A stretch of DNA of 25,444 nucleotides from JBMNRY01 sp050944915 (GTDB lineage: Bacteria > Bacillota > Limnochordia > JAAZLZ01). The notes under the pieces were generated by a model. The model did no database searches and was not told where the DNA came from. It saw nothing but the letters and a program-made list of their open reading frames with translations. Within the stretch, counting starts at the first letter, position 1. Each line of letters starts with the position of its first letter. The DNA is taken from the NCBI GenBank assembly GCA_050944915.1, contig JBMNRY010000021.1:1-25444 (forward strand), in the 5' to 3' direction. Position numbers and translations under genes: made by a program. Below, one piece after another: positions 1 through 8,143 of the stretch.

Positions 1-1396
1 GGGCGGTCGGGGTCATGATGGCCTCGACCATCCCGTGGATGGCCTTCTTGTTCAGGGGACAGCTGGTGGCTAGAATGCCACCCAAAACTACTTCTTCGTC
101 CCTGACGAAATAGTAGGGACACAGACGAGTTCGTCCCGCCATATCCTTGATGGTCCCGGCGGCAAAATCGTAGTAGGTCAGGGCATCCCGTCGCCCGGTG
201 ACGAAGGGCTGGAGGACGTAGGGTGTCTGGGGGAAGCTTTCCAAGGCCTCATCGACGGCTGCCGCCCATTTTTCGCTGGACAGATCGTGGCCGATATGGA
301 CGCCACGGCTGCCCCAGGCCAACTCGGAAAAGCCTGAGGGTTTCAACACCAATTCCCGCTGCCTTTGGGTACAGTCCTTCAACTCTTGCCAGCTGTTAAT
401 AGCCCGTTCCCCGATGGTGAGCCCGGGGATCACCCCATGGGGGGGCAGGGGACGGTTATCGATGATCCAAGTGGGTGGTAGTACTTCCTCAAGGATGGTA
501 CAAGTCTCCTCGCCCAGGGTATTCCACCAGAAATCCTTTAAAAGGGGGTGGTGGAAGAGGGCGAAGAGAAGCTTTTCTTCTAAATAGCTTTTCAACGGTG
601 GTGTAACTTTGACCATCCCTTTGCGGATCCCGTAAAGGATCAAATCGATTTTCGGGATGTTTTTCAAGTCGAAAAGCTCGAAGAACCGGTAGATGATCTC
701 CAGGGGTTGGCCATGGACGTAGAGGCCGTTTTCACGAAATTCCACCTCTTCCGGTCGGATCACTGCTGTGGGCAATCCAGCGTCGGTCAGGGCCTGGCCC
801 ATCCAAACCATTTCCTCCCAATAATCACTGGATTCCCGGGAAACGATGATGGCTAACCGCCCCTCGGGGGCTAGCCCTTCGATGGCCCAGCGGAAGCCTT
901 CGACGATGCCGTCCCTGCCTCCGATGATTTCCGCACCTAGATCATGGTAAATCCTACTTAGAGCCCCCAAGAGACCGAATCCCCCCGGGACCGAGTCCAA
1001 CTCCGAGATGACCAGATCGCCCTTTTTTGTTAGTAGAATATCAGGACGGATGATGATCGGTAGATCCCGGGCAAAACGGTTCATCCGCCCATAATCGATG
1101 ACCAGCTCCGTTTTGCCACCCTCGAGATATTCGGCCACCCAAGAAGGTGCTTGCCCCCGGGTGCTCGCCCGATATAATCTCTGACATCCTCGATAGAAGG
1201 CCAACAGGTGCCGACCGAGATCCTTCAGGCGGGCAATAGTTGGTTCGTCGAGGTAATAAGGTTCAGGGGAAATCCGCCAGGGGGCGTTCTGCTCCCCGGG
1301 GACTTCCCGTTGACCTTGGGGGAATAAACTATGTTTTCCTAGTTCTTCGTTGACAAAAAGGGCTTTTTCTTGCGATGTTAACCTAATCTTCTGCAA
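1..1396 (-). CDS. Conserved protein with ATP-grasp-like motifs (C-terminus beyond left edge)
   Basis: An open frame of about 465 codons enters from the left edge and starts at a TTG at 1396. The start is chosen because AGGAG lies 8 bases upstream and overlaps the stop codon of the preceding gene, so it is the last visible gene of the minus-strand operon. Recognisable pieces are an ELDSVPGGFG segment about a quarter of the way in, which resembles glutathionylspermidine-synthase and circularly permuted ATP-grasp proteins, and later LVLKPSGFSELAWGSRGV, which looks like an ATP-grasp nucleotide-binding lysine followed by a glycine-rich loop. Near the visible end is a conserved-looking RLCPYYFV segment. 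This suggests ATP-dependent carboxylate-amine ligation, but no substrate can be named and the end is missing. That it is a real gene is near certain from its codon use and spacing; the fold assignment is inference. Confidence 0.8.
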   Translation of the reverse strand, partial: MQKIRLTSQEKALFVNEELGKHSLFPQGQREVPGEQNAPWRISPEPYYLDEPTIARLKDLGRHLLAFYRGCQRLYRASTRGQAPSWVAEYLEGGKTELVIDYGRMNRFARDLPIIIRPDILLTKKGDLVISELDSVPGGFGLLGALSRIYHDLGAEIIGGRDGIVEGFRWAIEGLAPEGRLAIIVSRESSDYWEEMVWMGQALTDAGLPTAVIRPEEVEFRENGLYVHGQPLEIIYRFFELFDLKNIPKIDLILYGIRKGMVKVTPPLKSYLEEKLLFALFHHPLLKDFWWNTLGEETCTILEEVLPPTWIIDNRPLPPHGVIPGLTIGERAINSWQELKDCTQRQRELVLKPSGFSELAWGSRGVHIGHDLSSEKWAAAVDEALESFPQTPYVLQPFVTGRRDALTYYDFAAGTIKDMAGRTRLCPYYFVRDEEVVLGGILATSCPLNKKAIHGMVEAIMTPTA

Positions 1397-1407
1397 ATCA
1401 CTATCTC

Positions 1408-2205
1408 CTAGGTAATAAATGGGTTATGTTTTAACTCTTGACCGATGGTACTTAAAGGGCCGTGGCCGGGAAAGAGTCCCACCTCAGCCGGTAAGCCGGT
1501 TAATCTTCGGCTCGAGTCCAGCAGTTGTTGGTAAGCAACAGGACCCCGGGCCCGGCCTAGAGAGCCCGCAAAGATGGTATCGCCGCTAAAGAGGGCCCCG
1601 GGCAGGTAAAAGGCGAGACCTCCCGGGGTGTGGCCGGGACTGGGGATGATCTCGACCTTTACCTCTCCCCAAGGGAGGGTCGTGCCCTCTTTGATGGGGC
1701 GCCGATGGGGCCCGGGGAAGTCTTCATTCTCCCCGACGATTACCGGAACGGGGTAGCGCTCCAGCAGCTCCTCTAACCCGGCCACATGGTCGGCATGGGT
1801 ATGGGTCAATAAAATAGCCGATAATTGGCCCGAAATATGGGGTAGGATGGCCCTCCCTGGGGCACCGGGGTCGATGATCAGGCAGTAGTTTCCTTGGGTT
1901 AAGATATAGCAGTGACTGCCCGTATCGGGGGCGGTGACCTGGTGGATCCTTCCCCAGGATTGGACCATAGGCGGGGAATCAGGCTGGTAGTGGTCCTGCC
2001 AGATGGCAGACAGCGGCCCGGGGGCCAGATCTAAGGCTTGGCAGATCCGGCCTAGTTCTTCTTCTGTGGGCCCCCTTTTGTAGGCCTCCATCTGCCGCCA
2101 ATCATCGCTGGAAATATTAGTTAAAGGGGCTATCTCTTCGATAGATAGCCCTTTCCCTTGGCGTGCCTTTTGGACAATATCGCCGAATTCATCTTCGAGA
2201 TGCAT
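1408..2205 (-). CDS. HTH domain fused to metallo-beta-lactamase fold hydrolase (glyoxalase II-like)
   Basis: This 265-residue protein has two parts. Residues 1 to about 65 resemble an Xre/Cro-type helix-turn-helix (SIEEIAPLTNIS around 21-32). Residues from about 80 to the end form a metallo-beta-lactamase domain with a full metal site: THTHADH gives H135, H137, D139 and H140, and H192 (SPGHTPGG), D209 (SGDT) and H248 (PGHG) complete it. The closest enzyme type is hydroxyacylglutathione hydrolase (glyoxalase II), although the whole MBL-B group hydrolyses many thioesters and phosphoesters. It starts 3 bases after the stop of the VOC gene, so the two are probably translationally coupled. The fusion could be a ligand-sensing regulator or an enzyme with a protein-binding module. 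The domain calls are firm; the substrate is unknown. Confidence 0.88.
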   Translation of the reverse strand: MHLEDEFGDIVQKARQGKGLSIEEIAPLTNISSDDWRQMEAYKRGPTEEELGRICQALDLAPGPLSAIWQDHYQPDSPPMVQSWGRIHQVTAPDTGSHCYILTQGNYCLIIDPGAPGRAILPHISGQLSAILLTHTHADHVAGLEELLERYPVPVIVGENEDFPGPHRRPIKEGTTLPWGEVKVEIIPSPGHTPGGLAFYLPGALFSGDTIFAGSLGRARGPVAYQQLLDSSRRLTGLPAEVGLFPGHGPLSTIGQELKHNPFIT

Positions 2206-2208
2206 CGG

Positions 2209-2577
2209 TTATGACTCCTTTATGATCTCGATTTCATAACCGTCGGGGTCGTCGATGAAATAGAATCGATCGTTGACCGGTCCCTCTTCCGGCCAGAAGA
2301 CGATGCCTTCAGGTTCCCATTTTTCCCGGAAAGCCTGGAGGTCTTCGGTACTAAAGGCCAGATGGACTAGATCTTCCGGTAGTTGGAAGTCGGTGAAATC
2401 TGGTGACCAACATAACTCTAAGAGGGTTTCATTGCCCGGTAGTTGGAGGAAAACCAGTTTATTACCCGCCGGGGAAACTTTTTCATCGATTTTTTCCATC
2501 CCCAGGACCCTGGTATAAAAATCAACTGATTTTTCCAAATCCCGAACCCGGAAGCGTACATGGAGAAACTTGGCCAT
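2209..2577 (-). CDS. VOC-family protein (glyoxalase I-like)
   Basis: A single-module vicinal oxygen chelate protein of 122 residues. It carries the metal-ligand pattern of lactoylglutathione lyase: H6 in the first strand, E54 (LLEL), H72 (VHLAF) and E117 in the ending motif DPDGYEIEII. The length is slightly below the roughly 130 residues usual for GloA. Its ATG lies one base after the stop of the upstream aminomutase gene, with AGGAGG inside that gene's last codons. Lying directly before a glyoxalase II-like gene, it may form a two-step methylglyoxal or related thiohemiacetal detoxification pair. A methylmalonyl-CoA epimerase or another VOC activity cannot be excluded from sequence alone. 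Confidence 0.85.
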   Translation of the reverse strand: MAKFLHVRFRVRDLEKSVDFYTRVLGMEKIDEKVSPAGNKLVFLQLPGNETLLELCWSPDFTDFQLPEDLVHLAFSTEDLQAFREKWEPEGIVFWPEEGPVNDRFYFIDDPDGYEIEIIKES

Positions 2578-2578
2578 A

Positions 2579-3688
2579 CTATACCTCCTCTTTAGTTTGG
2601 TCTTTATAGCTATTCCCGTTTTCGCCAGGAAATTCCTGCGGTGGTGGTTGGGGGATGGTGAATATTCGCCCCTGGTAGTTGGTCACTTGGAAATAATCGG
2701 AGCCTGAACAGACCAGATTGTTTTCCAGAAGGGGTACCTTGCCGCCGCCCCCCGGGGTATCGACGACGAAATGGGGCAAGGCCAAGCCGGAGACTCGACC
2801 TTGGAGGGAAGACATGATCTCAAGGCCTGTTTTCACATCGGTGCGAAAATGTCCCGTCCCTTGGGCTAGATCGGCCAAGTATAAGTAATAGGGGCGAACC
2901 CGATATTGCAACAGCCCGGTGAAGAGGGCCTTTAAAGTTTCCTTGTGGTCATTGATCCCCCGCAGGAGTACACTTTGATTGCCCAAAGGGAATCCTCCGT
3001 CGGCCAACAAGGCTAAGGCTTGGGCCGCTTGGGGTGTCAGCTCCCGGGGATGGTTAAAATGGAGGTTAAAAAACAGTGGTTGATAGGGTTTTAGTCGTTC
3101 CACCAAAGCCGGTGTGATTCTTTGGGGCAGGGTACAGGGGACTCTAGTGCCCACCCGGATGATCTCCACATGGGGAATCTCCCGCACCTTCCTGATGATA
3201 GCTTCTAATCGGTCATCATCCAACAGCAGGGGGTCCCCCCCGGAAAGGAGGACATCCCGGATATTTTTATTGTCCCGGATATAAGCGATACCTTCTTGGA
3301 TGAGGCTGTCGGTGATGACTAAGCTACGGCCGACCTTGCGTTTCCTGGTGCAAAAACGGCAGTACATAGCACATTCGGGGGAGATTAGGAACAGTACTCG
3401 GTCGGGATAGCGGTGGGTCAAATTGGGCACAGGGCTATCCCGTTCTTCGGCCAAAGGGTCAGGCAGCCCTTGGGGATCCGATAGTTCCCGCCCATCGGGT
3501 ACTGCCTGGCGCCAGAAGGGATCCCCCGGTTCTTTGATGAGGGATAAGTAATAGGGGTTAATCCGCATAGGATAGGTTTCAATCACCCCTGGTATCTGTC
3601 GACCGTAACCGGGGAAGTGTTCCTCCAGTTCTTCGATGGTTGTCACGCTGTTTCTAACCAACTGCTGCCAATTAGTCAAACAGGCCAC
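2579..3688 (-). CDS. KamA-family radical SAM aminomutase (lysine 2,3-aminomutase-like)
   Basis: Radical SAM and PLP enzyme of about 369 residues. The 4Fe-4S/SAM motif CAMYCRFC supplies C106, C110 and C113. The PLP lysine is K317 in PGGGGK. D273 (YLADLAQG) and D310 (FVVDTPGGGGK) sit exactly where the two aspartates that hold the lysine side-chain amine lie in clostridial lysine 2,3-aminomutase (D293, D330, K337, a constant shift of 20). In glutamate 2,3-aminomutase these positions differ, so a lysine-like substrate is favoured. The tail is about 27 residues shorter than that enzyme and lacks its zinc-binding cysteines, as EpmB-type proteins do. The start is GTG at 3688 or TTG at 3679; the latter is better spaced from GAAGGTGG. 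No beta-lysine acetyltransferase gene lies next to it. Free lysine and a protein-bound lysine are both possible substrates. Confidence 0.88.
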   Translation of the reverse strand: MACLTNWQQLVRNSVTTIEELEEHFPGYGRQIPGVIETYPMRINPYYLSLIKEPGDPFWRQAVPDGRELSDPQGLPDPLAEERDSPVPNLTHRYPDRVLFLISPECAMYCRFCTRKRKVGRSLVITDSLIQEGIAYIRDNKNIRDVLLSGGDPLLLDDDRLEAIIRKVREIPHVEIIRVGTRVPCTLPQRITPALVERLKPYQPLFFNLHFNHPRELTPQAAQALALLADGGFPLGNQSVLLRGINDHKETLKALFTGLLQYRVRPYYLYLADLAQGTGHFRTDVKTGLEIMSSLQGRVSGLALPHFVVDTPGGGGKVPLLENNLVCSGSDYFQVTNYQGRIFTIPQPPPQEFPGENGNSYKDQTKEEV

Positions 3689-3707
3689 CTTCCTCGGGTT
3701 TTTGGGT

Positions 3708-4739
3708 TTAAGGGTTAGTCTTCGCCTCTAGGGGGAGATATCCTGCCCCGGCGATGAGACCAAAACAGTCGGCCAACATCATGTTGCCATAGGGATTGGC
3801 AAAATAGTAGTCGGCACCAAGATGGCGTTGGGGGCCTGTCACAGCTATGTATTCGAAACTTAAATCAGGTCGTTCCCTATGGATAAAGGCGCCATGGCCT
3901 CCGCTGGCGTAGACTTCTTCATTGCTGATGGTACCCCGCTGCAACTGCTGAACATATTCCTTCAGTTTCTGGGGAGTCAACAGACCGGTATGGTGCTCAA
4001 AGAGCCCCCAGATTCGATAATTCCAGACCAGGGCACCCATGGTATGGCCGTTGCCGATGTTGACGATGGTACAACCCGTTGTGACCATGGCTTGCCGGAC
4101 CAGGGGATCACAAAGGGCTCCCCAGATGGCGGCCCCCGAGGTGTCCATGACTTTGACCTGGGGATGGGTTTCTTGGATGGCGGCCATCCTGGTCAAGTAA
4201 GCCGGGGCCTTCTCCAGCAGGAGGTCCCTCAAATGGCCTCCCCCTTCGATGAAGTGGCGCCACAGCTGAAAACGAAAAACCCTGTCACTACCGCCGTCAT
4301 AGCCGTGGTCTTGGACGGCTACCAGGATCTCATCGGGTTTCTCTAGTTGGTAAAGCTCACAAAACCGGGAGAAGGTCTCCAGGTCCAAATCGCCTAAGGT
4401 TATACTATCCTCGGGGACCTTCTCGACGATCTGGACCCCCATGGCTTTCACTTTTTCCAAATCATCATCGAAGGTGCGGGCCCCTTGGGGAGTGGCATAA
4501 GCCGGTAAACCTTGGGCTAGATGTTCCTTTAGGGCCCCCAAACAGGGCCCACCGCCCATGATGGTCCCGCCGAGATAAAGGGGCTTCCGAGCTTGGGTGC
4601 AGCGGCGGATCCGTTGGCCGATGAGCTGGGTCGGTGAGGGCAGAACTAGTTGGATATTATTTTCCATGACCCCTCCCCTTTGAAAAAGGAGGATATCCTG
4701 GGTTTTTGTGCCAATATCCATAGCTAAGATCGTGTCCAT
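3708..4739 (-). CDS. DUF1786 family protein
   Basis: This 343-residue protein begins MDTILAMDIGTKTQDILLF, an opening typical of DUF1786, a family sometimes labelled pyruvate formate-lyase activating enzyme-like without experimental support. The N-terminal DIGTKTQD resembles the phosphate-1 loop of ASKHA (actin/hsp70/sugar-kinase) ATPases, and IVNIGNGHTMGA in the second half could be the matching phosphate-2 loop. ATG at 4739 is chosen over an in-frame codon 69 bases upstream because GGAG sits 7 bases before it and the longer form would run almost into the divergent gene. It is the first gene of the five-gene minus-strand operon. It contains no CxxxCxxC cluster, so it is not itself a radical SAM activase. 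Its function is unknown. Confidence 0.82.
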   Translation of the reverse strand: MDTILAMDIGTKTQDILLFQRGGVMENNIQLVLPSPTQLIGQRIRRCTQARKPLYLGGTIMGGGPCLGALKEHLAQGLPAYATPQGARTFDDDLEKVKAMGVQIVEKVPEDSITLGDLDLETFSRFCELYQLEKPDEILVAVQDHGYDGGSDRVFRFQLWRHFIEGGGHLRDLLLEKAPAYLTRMAAIQETHPQVKVMDTSGAAIWGALCDPLVRQAMVTTGCTIVNIGNGHTMGALVWNYRIWGLFEHHTGLLTPQKLKEYVQQLQRGTISNEEVYASGGHGAFIHRERPDLSFEYIAVTGPQRHLGADYYFANPYGNMMLADCFGLIAGAGYLPLEAKTNP

Positions 4740-4825
4740 GATGTCACTCCTTTCCCCGCTATATTTCCCCAAAGGGAGCATGAAACCTGCTGTAGTCGTC
4801 GGCAGCAAAACTGGAGGTGGGATTG

Positions 4826-6466
4826 ATGAAGGTAGTAATAGTGGGCGGTGTCGCTGGAGGAGCCTCTACAGCCGCCCGTTTGCGTCGGTTAGATGAACAT
4901 GCGGAGATCATTATGTTGGAAAGGGGAGAATATATCTCCTTTGCCAACTGTGGTCTGCCCTACCATATCGGCGGGATCATCCCTCAACGGGAAGATTTGT
5001 TAGTCCAGACCCCCCAACAGATGGAAACCCGCTTTAAGATCGATATTCGCACCCGCCATCAGGTCGATGGAATCGACCGGGAAGCCCAAAAGGTCACCAT
5101 CACCGACCTAGAAAAGGGTTCCACCTACGAGGAAAGCTATGATTATCTCGTCCTTTCCCCGGGGGCGCGGCCTATCCGTCCTCCACTGCCGGGGATCGAC
5201 TTACCAGGCATTTTCAGTCTCCGAACCATGGATGATATGGACGGGATTATAGAATATATCAAAAGTAGGGGACCCCAACGGGCCGTCGTCGTCGGAGGTG
5301 GATTTATCGGTCTGGAAATGGCGGAGAATCTCCACCAATTAGGTCTGGCCATCGATTTGGTGGAAATGGCCCCCCAAGTGCTCCCTCCCCTTGATGGAGA
5401 TATGGCTGCCGTGGTGCATAAACATTTGGAACGCCACGGGGTAGGGCTCTATTTGAATAATGGGGTAACAGGTTTTAGCCAGACCTCGGAAGGGCTCCTG
5501 GTCCATCTATCGAGCGGTCAGGAATTGGCGACCCAGCTGGTCCTGTTATGCATCGGTGTTCGACCGGAAACGGAGTTGGCCCAAGGGGCCGATTTAACCA
5601 TCGGTCCCCGGGGCGGGATCCTGGTCAATGAATATTTGCAGACCTCCGATCCCCGGATCTATGCCATCGGCGATGCCATTGAGTTCCACGATCCTTTCTT
5701 AGATGCACCGACCTTCATTCCCTTGGCTGGGCCGGCTAACAAGCAGGGACGGATTGTGGCTAATAACATCTGTGGTTTGAAAGAAGCTTACAAGGGTAGT
5801 CAAGGGACGGCCATCGTTCAGATTTTCGATCTCCACGCGGCGTCCACTGGCTATAACAGCCGAACTTTAGCCCAAGGGGGGAAGAAGGCTCGACAGGTGG
5901 TGGTCCACCCCCTCTCCCACGCCGGCTACTTTCCGGGGGCCCAGACCTTGACGCTAAAGATCATGTTCGATGATCAAGGTCGTTTGTTAGGTGCCCAATG
6001 CGTGGGAAAACGAGGCGTCGACAAAAGGATCGATGTCTTGGCCACGGCCATGCGGGGGGGAATGACGGTCTTCGATTTGCAGACCTTAGATTTGGCCTAT
6101 GCCCCGCCCTTCTCCTCGGCGAAGGATCCGGTGAATCTAGCAGGCTATGTGGCCGGCAACGTCCTCCATGGGGTTATGGATGTCATTACCTGGGAGGAGT
6201 TGGAGGAACTAGATGATGCCTTCCTCTTAGATATCAGGGAACCCGGCGAATACGCCAGGGGTCATCTTCCCGGTGCGGTGAATATTCCCTTGGACTCTTT
6301 ACGGGAACGGTTGGATGAAATACCGAAGGAACGGGAAATCATCGTCTATTGTCGAGTGGGACAACGGGCCCATGTGGCCGGTCGGATCCTACGGCAGCGG
6401 GGCTTCGATAAGGTTAGGAATTTAACCGGTGGATATATTACCTATCGGGCCGTCGGTAAGCCGTAA
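4826..6466 (+). CDS. CoA-disulfide reductase with C-terminal rhodanese domain
   Basis: Flavoprotein of 546 residues in the pyridine nucleotide-disulfide oxidoreductase family. It starts with the FAD-binding fold VVIVGGVAGGASTAARLRR, and FANCGLPYHIGG holds the single redox cysteine C42 that marks CoA-disulfide or CoA-persulfide reductases. A second nucleotide loop (VVVGGGFIGLEMAE) binds NAD(P)H, and the FAD-contact motif YAIGDA follows. Residues from about 455 on form a rhodanese domain with C509 in CRVGQR. Related fusions reduce CoA disulfides, polysulfides or persulfides in the cytoplasm, which fits redox defence or sulfur metabolism in an anaerobe. ATG at 4826 is 8 bases after GGAGG and is preferred to a GTG at 4817. 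The gene diverges from the DUF1786 operon across an 86-base gap. Confidence 0.93.
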   Translation: MKVVIVGGVAGGASTAARLRRLDEHAEIIMLERGEYISFANCGLPYHIGGIIPQREDLLVQTPQQMETRFKIDIRTRHQVDGIDREAQKVTITDLEKGSTYEESYDYLVLSPGARPIRPPLPGIDLPGIFSLRTMDDMDGIIEYIKSRGPQRAVVVGGGFIGLEMAENLHQLGLAIDLVEMAPQVLPPLDGDMAAVVHKHLERHGVGLYLNNGVTGFSQTSEGLLVHLSSGQELATQLVLLCIGVRPETELAQGADLTIGPRGGILVNEYLQTSDPRIYAIGDAIEFHDPFLDAPTFIPLAGPANKQGRIVANNICGLKEAYKGSQGTAIVQIFDLHAASTGYNSRTLAQGGKKARQVVVHPLSHAGYFPGAQTLTLKIMFDDQGRLLGAQCVGKRGVDKRIDVLATAMRGGMTVFDLQTLDLAYAPPFSSAKDPVNLAGYVAGNVLHGVMDVITWEELEELDDAFLLDIREPGEYARGHLPGAVNIPLDSLRERLDEIPKEREIIVYCRVGQRAHVAGRILRQRGFDKVRNLTGGYITYRAVGKP

Positions 6467-6567
6467 GGAAGGGCAGGGTTTTAGCCCTTGATGGGGAATA
6501 TCTTTCCGTAGTCATTAGTGAGGTAGAACCGACCTTTGCCCGTTGGTGAGATGGAAGGAGTTTTCCC

Positions 6568-7455
6568 ATGCTGAAATTAGTGTTGCCTACTGGCAGTTTG
6601 GAAAAACCGACCTTGGAGGTCTTTGAAGCTGCCGATTTACCTGTCGTTTGTCTCAATAGCCGTTCTTACCGGGGGGAAATCGATGATCCCCGTATTTCCT
6701 CGGTGCGGTTCATGCGGCCCCAGGAGATCCCCGCCTATGTGGCGGAAGGGGTCTTCGATATGGGTATTTGTGGTTTAGATTGGATCATGGAACAGGGATG
6801 TTTAGACCGGGTTGTCCGGTTAGCTCCCTTATGCTACAGCCGCTCCACCAATCGTAATGTGAAGATCGTCGTTGCAGTTCATAAAGATTCGGGCATCAGC
6901 GATCCCCGGCAAATCCCTCCGGGGAGTAAAGTGACTACGGAATACGTGGCCTTGACCGAAAGATATTTTCGTAAATTGGGCATCCCGGTCCGGGTGGAAT
7001 TCTCCTATGGAACTACTGAAGCTAAGGTCCCCGATATGGCCGATGTGGCCGTGGAATTGACGGAGCGGGGCACCACCCTGCGGGCCAATAATCTGAAAGT
7101 CATCGATGTGGTCGCTGAATCGGAAACGACCTTAATCGCCAATTCCCAGTGTTTACAGGATCCGGACAAGCGGAGTGCGGTAGAGGCTATAAAAACCCTT
7201 TTATTAGGGGCGGTGGAAGCCCGGGGTAAAGTTCTGTTGAAACTCAATGTGGCCAAAAAGGATTTAAGTGCGGTGTTGGAATTGATGCCCGCCCTTAAGG
7301 CTCCAACTGTCGGCCAACTCTACGGATCCGAAGGCGAGTTCTTCGCGGTGGAATCGGTGGTGGAAAAACAGGGGATTAACGTGTTGATTCCCCAGTTGGT
7401 CGAGGCTGGTGCCGAAGATATCTTAGTCCTGCCGATTACGAAAATCATTAGGTGA
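6568..7455 (+). CDS. hisG: ATP phosphoribosyltransferase, long form
   Basis: First enzyme of histidine synthesis, condensing ATP with PRPP. The N-terminus MLKLVLPTGSLEKPTLEVFE, the segment VFDMGICGLDWI (about 62-73) and the PRPP loop ELTERGTTLRANNL (163-176) are typical of HisG. At 295 residues it is the long, self-regulated type: residues from about 220 (LLKLNVAKKDLSAVLELMPA) form the ACT-like C-terminal domain that binds histidine, so no HisZ partner is needed. The usual VTETG of the PRPP loop reads LTERG, a mild variation. AAGGAG precedes the ATG. No other his gene is visible; the next gene, 10 bases downstream, is purC-like. The two pathways meet at AICAR, which may explain the pairing. 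Confidence 0.93.
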   Translation: MLKLVLPTGSLEKPTLEVFEAADLPVVCLNSRSYRGEIDDPRISSVRFMRPQEIPAYVAEGVFDMGICGLDWIMEQGCLDRVVRLAPLCYSRSTNRNVKIVVAVHKDSGISDPRQIPPGSKVTTEYVALTERYFRKLGIPVRVEFSYGTTEAKVPDMADVAVELTERGTTLRANNLKVIDVVAESETTLIANSQCLQDPDKRSAVEAIKTLLLGAVEARGKVLLKLNVAKKDLSAVLELMPALKAPTVGQLYGSEGEFFAVESVVEKQGINVLIPQLVEAGAEDILVLPITKIIR

Positions 7456-7465
7456 GGAGACCGCC

Positions 7466-8137
7466 ATGGAACTGATTTACTCTGGCAAGACCAAAGATGT
7501 ATTGGCCGCAGGTCCTGCGGAAGTTCTTTTGGTATTCAAAGATGATGTGACCGGTACCGATGCCGGCATCGACCCGGGGGCCAATAGCGTCATCGGCCAG
7601 CTCGCGGGCAAAGGCCGGGCGGCCCTGGCCATGTCTAAATATTTCTTTGAGCTCTTGGCCCAGGAGGGATTTCCTTCCCATTACATCGAGGCCGATGTGG
7701 AAAGGGGCCAGATGCGGGCAAAGAAGGCCTCCTGGTTGGGCTTGGAATATATTTGCCGCTTTAAGGCCTACGGCAGTTTTATCCGCCGTTACGGTCGGCT
7801 CATCGCCGAAGGCGAGCCCCTGCCTGCTTTGATCGAAATCACCCTGAAGGATGATGAGCGGGGGGATCCCCTCCTAAACGACGAAACCATCGTCGCCCTT
7901 GGCCTCTTAAGGGCTGACCAGTGTCAAAGGGCCAAGGAGCTAATCAGGGGAGCCGCCCGTTTGGTCCAGCGGGAATTAAAGACCAAGGGCTTAGAGCTGA
8001 TCGATATCAAATTTGAAGTTGGTTTTGTCGCCGATGAGTTGGTGATCATCGATGATATATCCGGTGATAATATGCGGGTAATGAAGGATGGGGTGCCCGT
8101 CGACCCCTTGGAATTGAGCAGGATTGTGTGCAGCTAA
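7466..8137 (+). CDS. purC: SAICAR synthetase (PurC), divergent form
   Basis: Phosphoribosylaminoimidazole-succinocarboxamide synthase joins CAIR and aspartate with ATP in purine synthesis. Family features seen are the opening LIYSGKTKDV (3-12), VFKDDVTG (23-30), the substrate segment CRFKAYGSFIRRYG (97-110), KDDERGDP (128-135) and IDIKFEVGF (179-187). Two things are odd. The signature usually read as DEISPD..R.W is here DDISGDNMRVM (196-206), and the protein stops at 223 residues, lacking most of the C-terminal helix of the 235-240 residue enzymes. It could be a clade-specific but functional PurC or a paralogue with a changed substrate. It is coupled to hisG (10-base gap, GAGG before the ATG) and closed by a strong terminator. 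Confidence 0.85.
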   Translation: MELIYSGKTKDVLAAGPAEVLLVFKDDVTGTDAGIDPGANSVIGQLAGKGRAALAMSKYFFELLAQEGFPSHYIEADVERGQMRAKKASWLGLEYICRFKAYGSFIRRYGRLIAEGEPLPALIEITLKDDERGDPLLNDETIVALGLLRADQCQRAKELIRGAARLVQRELKTKGLELIDIKFEVGFVADELVIIDDISGDNMRVMKDGVPVDPLELSRIVCS

Positions 8138-8143
8138 GATTGA

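Noticed and set aside
3879..4346. Open plus-strand frame of 155 codons
   Set aside because: Antisense to the DUF1786 gene, with no ribosome binding site or recognisable motif.
6467..6567. T-box or attenuator before hisG
   Set aside because: The gap is only about 100 bases and lacks the T-box sequence; the small repeat AAGGGC/GCCCTT has no T-run.
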